From CADEFX01 sp963840425 (lineage in GTDB: Bacteria; Pseudomonadota; Alphaproteobacteria; Rhizobiales; Hyphomicrobiaceae): DNA of 64,000 nt. The notes under the pieces are model-generated. The model made no database searches. It saw only the letters and a program-made list of their open reading frames with translations, and was not told the origin of the DNA. Position 1 is the stretch's first letter. The number at the start of each line of letters is the position of its first letter. The stretch spans positions 310,001 through 374,000 of the forward strand of contig CAWIYZ010000033.1 in assembly GCA_963840425.1 (NCBI GenBank), written 5' to 3'. Positions 44,288 through 55,982 of this stretch are shown here, one piece after another. The position numbers were made by a program, and so were the translations under genes.

Positions 44288-45673
44288 ATGAACGGTCTTT
44301 CCGACGACTCGGATGCCAAACCGCTGCAACCGGCAGCGGCGGCGACAAAGAAGGTCTTTATCAAGACTTTCGGCTGCCAGATGAACGTGTACGATTCCGA
44401 GCGCATGGGCGAGGCGCTCGATCGCCAAGGCTATTCGGCGACATCCGATGCTGCAGATGCAGATCTCGTCATTCTCAACACCTGCCACATTCGCGAGAAG
44501 GCTGCAGAAAAGCTCTATTCAGAGTTGGGGCGCGTACGCGACTTGAAACTAGAGCGTCGCGCAGCGGGCAAGGAAACGCTCGTTGCCGTCACGGGCTGCG
44601 TAGCGCAAGCCGAGGGCGTCGAGATTGTGCGCCGTGCGCCGGTGGTTGACTTGGTCGTCGGCCCACAGAGCTATCATCGACTGCCGGAGTTGGTCTCACG
44701 GGCAAATGACCAATCACCGCTCGTGGAGACCGCGTTCCCAGACGAGGACAAATTCGCCCACCTGCCGCCGCGCGCGAAGCGGCGGGATGCCACCGCATTT
44801 CTGACGGTGCAGGAAGGATGCGACAAGTTCTGCACGTTCTGCGTCGTGCCCTACACACGCGGCGCCGAATTCTCGCGCCCGGTGGCCGCCATCGAGGCGG
44901 AGGCACGTCGCCTTGTCGAGCACGGCGTGCGCGAGATCACGCTCTTGGGCCAGAACGTCAACGCCTACCATGGGGATGGTCCGGAGGGACGGCCGTGGCC
45001 GCTCGCGCGGCTCATCTCCGCCATCGCCCGCATCGACGCCCTGGATCGGTTGCGCTACACCACCAGCCATCCCCATGACATGAGCGACGACCTGATCGCG
45101 GCCCATCGCCATGAACCGAAGCTGATGCCGTACCTGCATCTGCCCTTCCAGGCAGGAGCGGACCGCATCCTCGCGGCCATGAACCGCAAGCACACGCGCG
45201 CCCAATATCTTGCCCTGATCAGGCGCATTCGACAGGCGAAACCCGATATCGCCCTTTCCACCGACATCATTGTCGGCTTCCCGGGCGAGACCGACGCCGA
45301 CTTCGACGCAACTCTCGACGTCGTGCGCGAAGTTGGCTTCGCCCAAGCCTACTCGTTCAAGTACAGCCCCAGACCCGGCACCCCGGCAGCCAACATGGAG
45401 CAATTGCCGGACGCCGTGAAAGTCGACCGACTTGCTCGTCTGCAGCGTCTGCTGGAGCATCAGCAAACGACGTTCAATACTGGCTGCATTGGCCGAGTTC
45501 TGCCGGTGCTGTTCGAGAAGCTCGGGCGCAAGGCAGGGCAGCTTGTTGGCCGTTCGCCGTACCTCCAGGCGGTACACGCCGAGGCCACACCGGAACTGCT
45601 CGGGCGCGTCTTGCCCGTTGAAATTGCCGCCGCCGGCCCCAATAGTCTTTCCGGTGTCATAAAGGCGGCGTGA
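44288..45673 (+). CDS. miaB: tRNA-2-methylthio-N6-dimethylallyladenosine synthase
   Basis: A radical-SAM methylthiotransferase modifying A37 of tRNAs that read UNN codons. The 461-residue protein has the N-terminal MTTase domain (FGCQMNVYDSERM and CHIREKA), the radical-SAM cluster GCDKFCTFCVVPYTRG and a C-terminal TRAM domain. The order fur-miaB-phoH-ybeY-corC is a conserved run. Function follows from motif and length. Confidence 0.96.
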   Translation: MNGLSDDSDAKPLQPAAAATKKVFIKTFGCQMNVYDSERMGEALDRQGYSATSDAADADLVILNTCHIREKAAEKLYSELGRVRDLKLERRAAGKETLVAVTGCVAQAEGVEIVRRAPVVDLVVGPQSYHRLPELVSRANDQSPLVETAFPDEDKFAHLPPRAKRRDATAFLTVQEGCDKFCTFCVVPYTRGAEFSRPVAAIEAEARRLVEHGVREITLLGQNVNAYHGDGPEGRPWPLARLISAIARIDALDRLRYTTSHPHDMSDDLIAAHRHEPKLMPYLHLPFQAGADRILAAMNRKHTRAQYLALIRRIRQAKPDIALSTDIIVGFPGETDADFDATLDVVREVGFAQAYSFKYSPRPGTPAANMEQLPDAVKVDRLARLQRLLEHQQTTFNTGCIGRVLPVLFEKLGRKAGQLVGRSPYLQAVHAEATPELLGRVLPVEIAAAGPNSLSGVIKAA

Positions 45674-45777
45674 GTTGCAGCTAGCTCTGTTGCATGAGCA
45701 GCCTGCGGCGGGGCCGCGTATCATGGTAAGGTTCAATTCGGGACAATGCGCCGCGATCGCGTGCGGGAGAGCAAAAT

Positions 45778-46812
45778 TTGACAGGTGCTCGCGGATCGGC
45801 CGTGCCGAACACGGCCAAGTCGCCCAAGCCGGACGGGGCAAGTGGACGCCTGGTTGTTCCCTTCGAAGATAACCGACTGCTAACCCACCTGCTCGGCGAG
45901 TACGACGCGCATCTGGCCTTGATCGAGAAGCGCCTCGGTGTCGATGCACGCGCGCACGGCAACCTCGTCACTATCGCGGGGCCTCCCGCCGCATGCGAGA
46001 CGGCACGCGAGGTTCTGCTCACGCTTTACGATCGGGTCGTCAAAGGCGAGCATATCGGTGCCGGCGATGTCGATGGCGTCATTCGCCACGCGCGGTCGGA
46101 GACGCCAGTGCGCCAGGATGGCATGGCGCAGATCCGCACACGACGGCGCATCGTCACGTCCCGGTCGCCGATGCAGAGCGCCTATATGCGAGCCCTCGAG
46201 CAACATGACCTCGTTTTCGGTGTCGGTCCCGCGGGCACAGGCAAGACGTATCTCGCTGTTGCCTTCGCCGCCTCCTGCCTCGAGCGTAGTCTGGTCGACC
46301 GCATTGTGTTGTCGCGTCCGGCCGTGGAAGCGGGCGAGCGTCTCGGTTTCCTGCCGGGGGACATGCGCGAGAAGGTCGATCCTTACCTGCGCCCACTCTA
46401 CGATGCGCTTTACGACGTGTTGCCGCCGGAAAAGGTCGAGCGCGACCTGGAGAGCGGCGTCATCGAGATCGCGCCACTCGCTTTCATGCGCGGACGTACC
46501 CTCGCCAATGCTTTCGTCATTCTCGACGAAGCTCAGAATACCACCAGCATGCAGATGAAGATGTTTCTGACGCGCCTCGGCGAAGGCTCCAAAATGGCGG
46601 TAACCGGAGATCCAAGCCAGATCGATCTGCCGTCCGGCCAGACCTCAGGGCTGACCGAGGCTGTGCGCCTGCTCGACGGCGTCAAGGGCATCGAGGCCAT
46701 CCATTTCACCAGCTCGGATATTGTGCGCCGCGATCTGGTTGCGCGCATTGTCGAGGCCTACGATAATGCTCCGGACAAAACCGAGCCGAGGAGCCGGGAT
46801 AAGATCAGGTGA
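45778..46812 (+). CDS. ybeZ: PhoH-family ATPase (YbeZ-like)
   Basis: A 344-residue PhoH-like NTPase with an N-terminal KH-like domain (HLALIEKRLGVDARAHGNLVTI) and a RecA-type core with Walker A GPAGTGKTYLA, Walker B FVILDEAQNTT and RLGFLPGDMREKVDPYLRP. It is thought to act with YbeY in RNA handling. The initiation codon is a TTG at 45778. The 3' end overlaps ybeY by 47 bases. Confidence 0.92.
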   Translation: MTGARGSAVPNTAKSPKPDGASGRLVVPFEDNRLLTHLLGEYDAHLALIEKRLGVDARAHGNLVTIAGPPAACETAREVLLTLYDRVVKGEHIGAGDVDGVIRHARSETPVRQDGMAQIRTRRRIVTSRSPMQSAYMRALEQHDLVFGVGPAGTGKTYLAVAFAASCLERSLVDRIVLSRPAVEAGERLGFLPGDMREKVDPYLRPLYDALYDVLPPEKVERDLESGVIEIAPLAFMRGRTLANAFVILDEAQNTTSMQMKMFLTRLGEGSKMAVTGDPSQIDLPSGQTSGLTEAVRLLDGVKGIEAIHFTSSDIVRRDLVARIVEAYDNAPDKTEPRSRDKIR

Positions 46813-47359
46813 CATCGCATGCCTGCCATTGGTGACGCGGCTGGCGGTGCTTGCTGAGTCGGAGCCGGACATAGAGCCTCCGCTACGACTGCATCTGGAT
46901 GTCGTTCATGATGCCGGGGACTGGAGCGCGTTCCCGGAGGTCGACATGGCCCTGCAAAAGGTAGCGGCGGCTCTCGATCGTCACCCTGCCATACACCTGA
47001 TACCGTCTCGCGCCTGCGTGGCACTGAGCTCCGCGGATGTCGTGCGACGGCTGAACCGTGAGTTTCGAGGCCAAGACAAGCCAACTAACGTTCTGTCGTT
47101 TCCCGCAACCCAAGCGGGGACAATGGACAGTCAGCAACTCGGCGATGTCGTCCTGGCGGCCGAGGTCGTTCTGGCCGAAGCCGGCGAAGCCGGCATTCGG
47201 CCATTGCACCACCTCCAGCACCTGCTCGCACACGGTTTGCTGCACCTTTTGGGCTACGTGCACGAAACCGACGATGAGGCTGCCGAGATGGAGCGCCTCG
47301 AAGTCGAGGTTCTCGGCCAGATCGGTGTTGCCGACCCGTACTGCCGCAATCGGGCTTGA
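46766..47359 (+). CDS. ybeY: rRNA maturation endoribonuclease YbeY
   Basis: A zinc-dependent single-strand endoribonuclease in 16S rRNA 3' maturation and ribosome quality control. The 197-residue protein has the metal motif HGLLHLLGYVHETDDEAAEM (family HGxLHLxGYDH; the third histidine is kept and the Asp before it is Val). NREFRGQDKPTNVLSFP is the second signature. ATG 46766 overlaps phoH; starts further downstream (GTG 46832) are possible. Confidence 0.92.
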   Translation: MLRTKPSRGAGIRSGDIACLPLVTRLAVLAESEPDIEPPLRLHLDVVHDAGDWSAFPEVDMALQKVAAALDRHPAIHLIPSRACVALSSADVVRRLNREFRGQDKPTNVLSFPATQAGTMDSQQLGDVVLAAEVVLAEAGEAGIRPLHHLQHLLAHGLLHLLGYVHETDDEAAEMERLEVEVLGQIGVADPYCRNRA

Positions 47360-47402
47360 GGCCCGCGACTATTTTCATTTGCAGGAGGACCCCTCACACA
47401 CC

Positions 47403-48467
47403 ATGAGCAGCGAGAGTCCCGGTTCGAAGCAGCAAGACACTGAGGCCCAGCGCGCCGCCGGTACAGGCTGGCTTGCAAGCTTGCGTGCGCGCCTCGGTCT
47501 CGCTGGCCCTCAGACACTGCGCGACACGCTCGAGGAAGCCCTGAAGGAGGCGGATCGCAACGGCACCGCCTTTTCGGACGCCGAGCGCGACATGTTTTTC
47601 CGGCTCCTGCGCTTCGGCGCTCTGCGCGTCGACGACGTCATGGTGCCGCGAGCCGACATCATCGCCCTTGAAGAGGCCGCACCTCTTGCCGACCTGCTAC
47701 ATGTCTTCAAGGATGCAGGTGTTTCCCGGATTCCTGTTTATCGTGAAACACTCGATGATCCCAGCGGCATGGTTCACATCAAGGACCTCGTTCAATTTCT
47801 AATGGGCGATGCCGCCGTACCGGGAAGCGCACCCTCAAGCGCAGCCGCCTCGGTGGCTGCCGCGCCAGCGGGAGCAGTATCAGCGGCCTATGCCGACATC
47901 GACCTTGGCCGGGCCGATCTGACGCGTCCGATCTCAGGAGCGCGTATCCGCCGCCCGGTGCTCTTCGTGCCGCCTTCAATGCCGGCCCTCAATCTGCTGA
48001 TCCGAATGCAGTCCACGCGCATCCACATGGCGCTGGTCGTCGACGAATACGGCGGCACGGACGGTCTCGTCACAATCGAAGATCTCGTCGAGCAGGTGGT
48101 CGGCGACATCGAGGACGAGCACGACGTTGCGGAAGCCGCCAATATCACCGCAAACTCGAAAGTCGGGCTTATCGCACAAGCGCGCACGCCGGTGCGCGAA
48201 CTGGAGGAGCGCCTGGGAGTAAGCCTTCTCAAGCCCGGAGCGGAGGCGGACATCGACACACTCGGCGGCCTGGTGTTCGCTCTCGTGGGCCGGGTGCCAG
48301 CGCGCGGAGAGCTCGTGCGCCATCCTGCCGGCATCGAGTTCGAGGTTCTGGATGCCGATCCGCGGCGCGTGAAGAAACTGAAGGTTCATGACCATCGAAC
48401 CGGCACAGAGACAAGGGAACCTGCCCCGTCCGCAAAATCATCGGCGCCAGGTACGTCCTCCAGTTAG
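47403..48467 (+). CDS. CorC/HlyC-family CBS-domain protein
   Basis: A 354-residue protein with two CBS domains (about residues 75-225, from DDVMVPRADIIALEE to VTIEDLVEQVVGDIEDEHD) and a C-terminal transporter-associated CorC_HlyC domain (LGGLVFALVGRVPARGELV). A low-complexity Ala/Pro insertion separates the CBS halves. There is no membrane domain, so it is the short soluble type found downstream of ybeY, linked to magnesium/cobalt efflux in enterobacteria. It starts 43 bases after ybeY. Confidence 0.92.
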   Translation: MSSESPGSKQQDTEAQRAAGTGWLASLRARLGLAGPQTLRDTLEEALKEADRNGTAFSDAERDMFFRLLRFGALRVDDVMVPRADIIALEEAAPLADLLHVFKDAGVSRIPVYRETLDDPSGMVHIKDLVQFLMGDAAVPGSAPSSAAASVAAAPAGAVSAAYADIDLGRADLTRPISGARIRRPVLFVPPSMPALNLLIRMQSTRIHMALVVDEYGGTDGLVTIEDLVEQVVGDIEDEHDVAEAANITANSKVGLIAQARTPVRELEERLGVSLLKPGAEADIDTLGGLVFALVGRVPARGELVRHPAGIEFEVLDADPRRVKKLKVHDHRTGTETREPAPSAKSSAPGTSSS

Positions 48468-48494
48468 TTTCACCGGCTCCGCCAGTCAGCACGC

Positions 48495-49202
48495 ATGCGG
48501 ATTCGCCGCCTGATATTTGTCTTCTTGCTTCCTTCTGTGCTGGTCGCAACCGTCGCCGTGGCGTTGCGGCAGAACATGCTGCCCGCCGACTGGCACCTTT
48601 TGCCTGCACTCGATCTGGCCGAGCCCAACGCATGGCTCGTCGATTGGCGCCTCGCACGGCTCAAATCCGATGCCGCGCTGTGCGGCCGGACGCTTCGCGC
48701 GCCGTGGGTCGAAGGGACGTCGGTGTCGGACGAGCCGCTCAAGGACGGCTGTGGCTGGAGCAACGGCGTGCGCCTGACGGCTGCGGGCGGCGCTCGCCTG
48801 CACGTCGATCGCGCGACATGCGAGCTGGCGGCCGCTCTGGCGATGTGGCTCACCCATGTCGTACAGCCGGCCGCCGAAGCGGCGCTTGGCAGCAAGGTCG
48901 TCTCAGTCCAGCATCTTGGCGGCTATTCTTGCCGCAACGTCAAAGGGAGCCCGCAATGGGCCGGCGTTCGCAGCGAACACGCCAGGGCCAACGCCCTCGA
49001 CATCACCGGCTTCACCCTCGCTGGCGGCAGGCAAGTCAGCGTGGCTCGACATTGGGTGAACGATAGCGCCGAGGCGCGCTTCCTGCGAACCGTGCATGCG
49101 CGTGCCTGCGACTACTTCCGGGTCGCCATCGGCCCCGACTACAACGAGGCGCACCGCGGTCATTTCCACTACGACCGCGGTCCGTTCACCGCCTGCCGGT
49201 AG
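48495..49202 (+). CDS. Extensin-like family protein (putative periplasmic metallopeptidase fold)
   Basis: A 235-residue protein with an N-terminal membrane anchor or signal (LIFVFLLPSVLVATVAVAL) and an Extensin-like_C domain. Conserved CGWSNGVRL, SCRNV, SEHARANALDITGF and HRGHFHYDRGP place likely metal ligands (His and Asp) as in D,D-carboxypeptidase-like M15-type folds. It occupies the position where apolipoprotein N-acyltransferase lnt usually follows corC in related genomes. A role in peptidoglycan is inferred; the family has no firm function. Confidence 0.85.
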   Translation: MRIRRLIFVFLLPSVLVATVAVALRQNMLPADWHLLPALDLAEPNAWLVDWRLARLKSDAALCGRTLRAPWVEGTSVSDEPLKDGCGWSNGVRLTAAGGARLHVDRATCELAAALAMWLTHVVQPAAEAALGSKVVSVQHLGGYSCRNVKGSPQWAGVRSEHARANALDITGFTLAGGRQVSVARHWVNDSAEARFLRTVHARACDYFRVAIGPDYNEAHRGHFHYDRGPFTACR

Positions 49203-49203
49203 G

Positions 49204-51153
<1,950 letters not shown>

Positions 51154-51338
51154 GGCGCCATCCTCCCGAGGTGATCGCGTTTGCGGCCATTATGAACACC
51201 GGGCAGACGCGGGCAACCGTATCCTTGGTCGAATGCGCGATGCTGGATGTCATCGCCTCCCTCGGGCACGTTCTCAGCCTTTCCTGACCAGATCGCCCGG
51301 GCTACGCTGACCCGTGCAAGCAAGGCCAGGAGGGAACA

Positions 51339-52544
51339 TTGAGCCGGCTGCCGCTTGAAGGCCTGAAAGTCCTGGACGTGAGCTCGTTCATCGCGGCGCC
51401 TGCTGCTGCCGTGGTGCTCGGAGATTACGGAGCTGACGTAATCAAGGTAGAGCAACCCGGCGAGGGCGATCCCCACCGTAGCAACATGGGCTTGGTCAGC
51501 TTCCCCAAGGCATCGGTCAACTACCCCTGGCATCTCGACTCGCGCAATAAGCGCTCTCTCGCACTCGATCTCAAATCGGTGGACGGTCGAGCCGCGCTCG
51601 ACCGCCTGATTACACGCGCCGATGTGTTGATTACCAACTTCCCCTTTCCCGTTCGTACCCGCCTCAAGCTCATGTACGAGGACGTAAAGGGCCTCAACCC
51701 GCGCCTGATCTACGCCTCCTTCTCCGGATATGGCGAGAGCGGCCCAGACAAGGACCAGATCGGGTTCGACTCGAACGGATTTTTTGCCCGCACGGGTATT
51801 CTCGACAGTGCGCGCTATGAAGGTCAGCCGCCGGCGTTCTCGCTGCCTGCCGCCGGCGACCGGCCATCGGCCATGGGATTGCTGTCGGGCATCCTGATCG
51901 CGCTTCTCGACCGTGAATGCACTGGCCGCGGCACGCAGGTGTCCAGTTCGCTTCTTGCCAACGGACTGTGGGCCAACGGGGTGCATGCCCAGGCAGCGCT
52001 TGTCGGCGGCTTCCTGCCGCCGCGACCGCCGCGCACACGTCCCCGCAGCGGCATTGCCAACCTGTATGAGACACGCGACGGACGCTGGATGCAGCTCTCC
52101 ATCGTGCGCGAGGAAAAGATGTGGAGTGCACTCTGCCGCGCGATCGAGCGTCCGGAGCTGGAAAGCGATTCCCGCTTCGCCGAGACGCCAGCCCGCCGCA
52201 GCAACGCCGCGGCGCTGACCGAGATCCTCGACGGCGTATTCAAGACGCGCGACTGGGCCGACTGGCATCGGATCCTGATGGCCTTCAATCTGCCGCACGC
52301 CCCGATCGCTAGAGCCGAGGATCTTCCCAATGACGAACAGGCCGTCGCAGCAGGCGCCATTGTCGAGGCCGACAATCCGGAGATGCCGCGCACCATCGCG
52401 GCGCCCTTCCAGATCGCCGGCGTGGCAGCACGAAAGGCCGGGCCAGGTCCTGACCTCGGCCAGCACACCAGCGACGTGTTGCGGGAAGCAGGCTTTTCCG
52501 ATGCCGAGATCGCAGCATTGAAAGCAAGCGGAGCCGCCGCCTGA
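51339..52544 (+). CDS. CaiB/BaiF family (class III) CoA-transferase
   Basis: A 401-residue CoA-transferase transferring CoA between acids, with a covalent aspartyl intermediate. N-terminal LEGLKVLDVSSFIAAPAAAVVLGDYGADVIKVE is the family start (positions about 6-38), and the catalytic Asp is probably in GFDSNGFFARTG. It uses a TTG start with AGGAGGG upstream. Donor and acceptor are unknown. It lies next to acsA but on the opposite strand. Confidence 0.88.
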   Translation: MSRLPLEGLKVLDVSSFIAAPAAAVVLGDYGADVIKVEQPGEGDPHRSNMGLVSFPKASVNYPWHLDSRNKRSLALDLKSVDGRAALDRLITRADVLITNFPFPVRTRLKLMYEDVKGLNPRLIYASFSGYGESGPDKDQIGFDSNGFFARTGILDSARYEGQPPAFSLPAAGDRPSAMGLLSGILIALLDRECTGRGTQVSSSLLANGLWANGVHAQAALVGGFLPPRPPRTRPRSGIANLYETRDGRWMQLSIVREEKMWSALCRAIERPELESDSRFAETPARRSNAAALTEILDGVFKTRDWADWHRILMAFNLPHAPIARAEDLPNDEQAVAAGAIVEADNPEMPRTIAAPFQIAGVAARKAGPGPDLGQHTSDVLREAGFSDAEIAALKASGAAA

Positions 52545-52576
52545 CTTCCACCATCTGCGCCAGGAGACTTGGTCAA

Positions 52577-53395
52577 ATGCGTTGGTTCTCGCTGCGAAAC
52601 CTCGGAGCGCTCATCGTTGCAGTCGCGTCGCTCGACTCTGCATCAGCCTTCGGCGCCGACGATCGCTGTCTGGCCGTCGCGCAGCGCCCCGCTCCACGGC
52701 TGATCCAGCCGGCCAGTGTCCGTCTCGCCGAGCTGCAGTTCGGCGAGGTGCGCATCAACTACATCGGTCACTCCACCTTCCTGATCGAGAGCAAGCAAAA
52801 TGTGAAGATCGCCACCGACTACAACGATTATGTGCGACCGCCGATCGTGCCGGACATCGCCACCATGAACCGCGCGCACAGCACGCACTACTCGGTGGCT
52901 CCCGATCCGGGCATCCGCCACGTTCTGCCCGGCTGGAACCCCGATGGGGGCGCTGCCCAGCACGATGTCACGCTGGACGATGTGCGCGTGCGCAACGTTC
53001 CGACCAATATTCGCGACTGGTCGGGCGGGACGACGGTCTACGGCAATTCCATCTTCGTGTTCGAGATGGGCAACCTGTGCATCGGCCATCTCGGCCACCT
53101 GCATCATACATTGACGCTGCAGCAGCTGGCACAGATCGGTCAGCTCGATGTCGTGCTCGTTCCCGTCGATGGCAGCTACACGCTCGACCTCGAAGGCATG
53201 ATGGAGGTGCTCAAAGCCCTCAAGGCGCCGCTGATGATCCCGATGCATTATTTTTCGAGCTTCACGCTGCAACGTTTCCTCGACCGGGCGCAGGTGGCGG
53301 AGTTCGAGATACGCCGGCAAGAGCTGCCTGTGCTGGTCGTGTCGCGGCAGACCCTGCCCAAGCGGCCGCAAGTCCTCGTCCTGCCTGGGAGCTGA
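52577..53395 (+). CDS. Exported MBL-fold metallo-hydrolase-like protein
   Basis: A 272-residue protein with a signal peptide (ALIVAVASLDSASAFG) and a metallo-beta-lactamase fold. INYIGHSTFLIES is the first strand pair, and GHLGHLHHTLTLQQLAQ and MIPMHYFSSF hold later metal ligands. The usual HxHxDH motif reads HSTHYSVAPD, so one metal site is incomplete. It follows the CoA-transferase by 32 bases, so may be co-transcribed. UlaG-like lactonase is a possible relative; substrate unknown. Confidence 0.82.
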   Translation: MRWFSLRNLGALIVAVASLDSASAFGADDRCLAVAQRPAPRLIQPASVRLAELQFGEVRINYIGHSTFLIESKQNVKIATDYNDYVRPPIVPDIATMNRAHSTHYSVAPDPGIRHVLPGWNPDGGAAQHDVTLDDVRVRNVPTNIRDWSGGTTVYGNSIFVFEMGNLCIGHLGHLHHTLTLQQLAQIGQLDVVLVPVDGSYTLDLEGMMEVLKALKAPLMIPMHYFSSFTLQRFLDRAQVAEFEIRRQELPVLVVSRQTLPKRPQVLVLPGS

Positions 53396-53398
53396 GGG

Positions 53399-54232
53399 TT
53401 ACAGCATCCCCAAGGGTGTCGCGCGTTTCGGCGGTGGGAACGCGGCGTCAAGCGCCTTCAAGTCGTCGGCATCGAGCTTCAAATCAGCCGCCGCGGCGTT
53501 GGCTTTCACGTGCTCCACGTTCGAGGCCTTGGGAATCGCCACGACGTGCTGGTGCCGCATGGTCCATGCGAGAGCGATCACCGCAGGCGTGACGTTGTGC
53601 TTCCTGGCCACCGATGCCAAGGCCGTGTTGCGCAGGATCGCGCCCTGCCCGAGCGGTGAATAGGCCATGACCATGACCTTATGCTTGGCGCAATCAGCCA
53701 GCAGATCCCATTCGATGCCGCGACTGCCAAGGTGATAGAGAACCTGGTTGGAGATGCAGTTGCCGCCGTTGGTGATACCTCGAAGCTCCGCCATGTCGTC
53801 GGTATCGAGGTTCGACACGCCCCAATGGCGCAGCTTGCCATCGGATTTCAATTTCTCGAACGCCGCCACCGTCTCGGCCAGCGGATGCGAGCCGCGCCAA
53901 TGCAGGAGATAGAGATCAAGCCGATCCGTCTTCAGACGCTTCAGGCTGCGCTCGCACGCCGCGATTGCACCTGAACGCGACGCATTGTGCGGATAGACCT
54001 TGCTGACCAGGAAAATCGTGTCGCGCCGGCCGACCATCGCCTCAGCCACCACCTCCTCCGCACCGCCCTCCCCGTACATCTCCGCCGTGTCGATTAGATT
54101 GAGGCCAAAATCGAGGCCGGCCTGCAGTGCCTTGGCCTCTGTCACGCGGTCAGACCGCCGCTCACCCATATGCCATGTCCCGAGGCCCAGGGCCGGGATT
54201 TTCTCGCCACTGGCAAGCGTAACAAAACGCAT
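53399..54232 (-). CDS. Aldo/keto reductase
   Basis: A 277-residue NAD(P)H-dependent TIM-barrel reductase. The catalytic tetrad is visible as Asp and Tyr in DTAEMYG, Lys in LVSKVYP and His in YLLHW. The C-terminal AIPKASNVEHVKANAAA binds the cofactor phosphate. ATG 54232 starts the canonical MRFVTLASGEKIPALGLGTW. Related to 2,5-diketo-gluconate reductases; true substrate unknown. It converges on the MBL gene. Confidence 0.92.
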   Translation of the reverse strand: MRFVTLASGEKIPALGLGTWHMGERRSDRVTEAKALQAGLDFGLNLIDTAEMYGEGGAEEVVAEAMVGRRDTIFLVSKVYPHNASRSGAIAACERSLKRLKTDRLDLYLLHWRGSHPLAETVAAFEKLKSDGKLRHWGVSNLDTDDMAELRGITNGGNCISNQVLYHLGSRGIEWDLLADCAKHKVMVMAYSPLGQGAILRNTALASVARKHNVTPAVIALAWTMRHQHVVAIPKASNVEHVKANAAAADLKLDADDLKALDAAFPPPKRATPLGML

Positions 54233-54363
54233 GGCCGTCTCCTTCGTATACAGGACGGGCAGTCTAGATGCGCGACCCGCACAATGGTCAAGCGTTGATC
54301 TTGCTCGCGAGCGATGCTTTGACTCGGCTAAGGTCGGTGTTCCGGAGAGAGCAGGAGCACGGC

Positions 54364-55971
54364 ATGACACACGGCATGATCTCTGCAGCGCAACCCGAAG
54401 CCGTCGAGGCTGGCCTCGAGGCTTTCAAGGCCGGGGGTAATGCGGTCGATGCGGCCGTCGCGACAGCACTGGTGCAAACGGCTGTCGACCCGCAGATGTG
54501 TGGCATCGCCGGTTTCGGCTCATTGCATGTCTACAATCCAGCCAAGCACATTCACGCCTGCCTGGATTTTCACGGCCGCGCACCGCTCGGGGTTACGCCC
54601 GACATGTGGGAGAATCTGCTCATTGGCGAGGCGGAGGATGGCTTCGGCTTTCTTCTGGAAGGCCGCGTCAATGAGATCGGCTACGGCGCCATCACCACGC
54701 CTATGACACTGCGTGCTTTGGACGAAGCCTTGAAGCGCTTTGGGACGATGAAGCTCGCGGACCTCATCGCGCCCGCCATCGCATACTGCGAAGAAGGCTT
54801 CATGGTGCGGCCGCACGTTGTCGCGTTCTGGGGCCAGGTGCCGACCGAGGGCCGCGCTCCCCACTCCGAGTTCCTGACCGCGCTGCCGGCAACGCGGAAG
54901 ATCTACGCAAAGCCAGACGGCAAGCTGCGCACCGCCGGCGAGGCTCTCAAGAACCCTGACATGGGCCGGACGTATCGGCGCATTGCTGCTGAGGGCGTCG
55001 AAGATTTCTACTCGGGCCAGATTGCGCGCGCCATTACCGATGACATGGCCGCACACGGCGGCCTCATCACGCCACATGATCTGAAGGGCGCCACGCCAGA
55101 ACTCAGCGAGCCGATCTGGGGCACGTATCGTGGGCATCGTCTCGCGACCATCCGCCCGCCCGGAGGTGGCGTCATGCTGATCGAGATGCTCAATATCCTG
55201 GAGCATTTCGACCTGAAGGCCATGGGTCACAACTCGCCGGCCTACATCGCCACCGTGTCCGAGGCGATGAAGATCGCCACCGTCGACAAAGACGCCAAGG
55301 TCGGTGACCCGCGCTTCGTCGACGTGCCGCTCGCCGAGCTCATGTCCAAGAACTACGCGGCCAAACTTGCCGAGCGCATCAAGTCCGGCGAGAAGACGCA
55401 CGTGCCGCGTCTCAAGAGCGGCAAGGAGAGCGCCGACACCACGCACGTCACAGCGGTGGACGAGCACGGAACATGCGTCTCGCTCACGCACACTCTGGGC
55501 ATGCCTTCCGGTGTCGTCACCGAAGGGCTGGGCTTCATGTACAACGGCGCCATGAGCGCATTCGATCCGCGCCCAGGCCGGCCCGGCTCGCTGGCGCCAG
55601 GCAAGTCACGCTTCTCCGCCATGGCTCCGTCGATCGTGTTCAAGGACGACAAGCCTCTGCTGGTGCTCGGCGCGCCTGGCGGCACGTTCATTTCCATGGG
55701 GCTTCTGCAGGTCATCCTCAATGTCGTCGAGTTCGGCATGAACGCGCTGGAGGCCGTGTCCGCGCCGCGCTTCTGCACCACCTCCGACACCATCGACATC
55801 ACCAACCGCATCCTGCGCTCGACCGAGCGCGACCTGCGAAACCGCGGCTATCCAGTGCGGCGCTGGCCGATGACTTTCCATTTCTCGGGCGTGCATGCCA
55901 TCCGCATCGTCGACGGCCGGCTCGACGGCGGCGCCGATCCTGGACGCGACGGCATGGCGATGGCCGTCTGA
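54364..55971 (+). CDS. Gamma-glutamyltransferase family protein
   Basis: A 535-residue Ntn-hydrolase precursor that self-cleaves to two subunits. The predicted nucleophile is a Thr in DTTHVTAVDEHGTCVSLTHT. MSAFDPRPGRPGS and APGGTFISMG fit the family, as does GGNAVDAAVATAL near the N-terminus. No convincing signal peptide is seen, so it may be cytosolic, unlike E. coli Ggt. It could act on glutathione or another gamma-glutamyl compound. A ChaC-like enzyme at 26455 also degrades glutathione. Confidence 0.9.
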   Translation: MTHGMISAAQPEAVEAGLEAFKAGGNAVDAAVATALVQTAVDPQMCGIAGFGSLHVYNPAKHIHACLDFHGRAPLGVTPDMWENLLIGEAEDGFGFLLEGRVNEIGYGAITTPMTLRALDEALKRFGTMKLADLIAPAIAYCEEGFMVRPHVVAFWGQVPTEGRAPHSEFLTALPATRKIYAKPDGKLRTAGEALKNPDMGRTYRRIAAEGVEDFYSGQIARAITDDMAAHGGLITPHDLKGATPELSEPIWGTYRGHRLATIRPPGGGVMLIEMLNILEHFDLKAMGHNSPAYIATVSEAMKIATVDKDAKVGDPRFVDVPLAELMSKNYAAKLAERIKSGEKTHVPRLKSGKESADTTHVTAVDEHGTCVSLTHTLGMPSGVVTEGLGFMYNGAMSAFDPRPGRPGSLAPGKSRFSAMAPSIVFKDDKPLLVLGAPGGTFISMGLLQVILNVVEFGMNALEAVSAPRFCTTSDTIDITNRILRSTERDLRNRGYPVRRWPMTFHFSGVHAIRIVDGRLDGGADPGRDGMAMAV

Positions 55972-55982
55972 TTCCGACGCGA

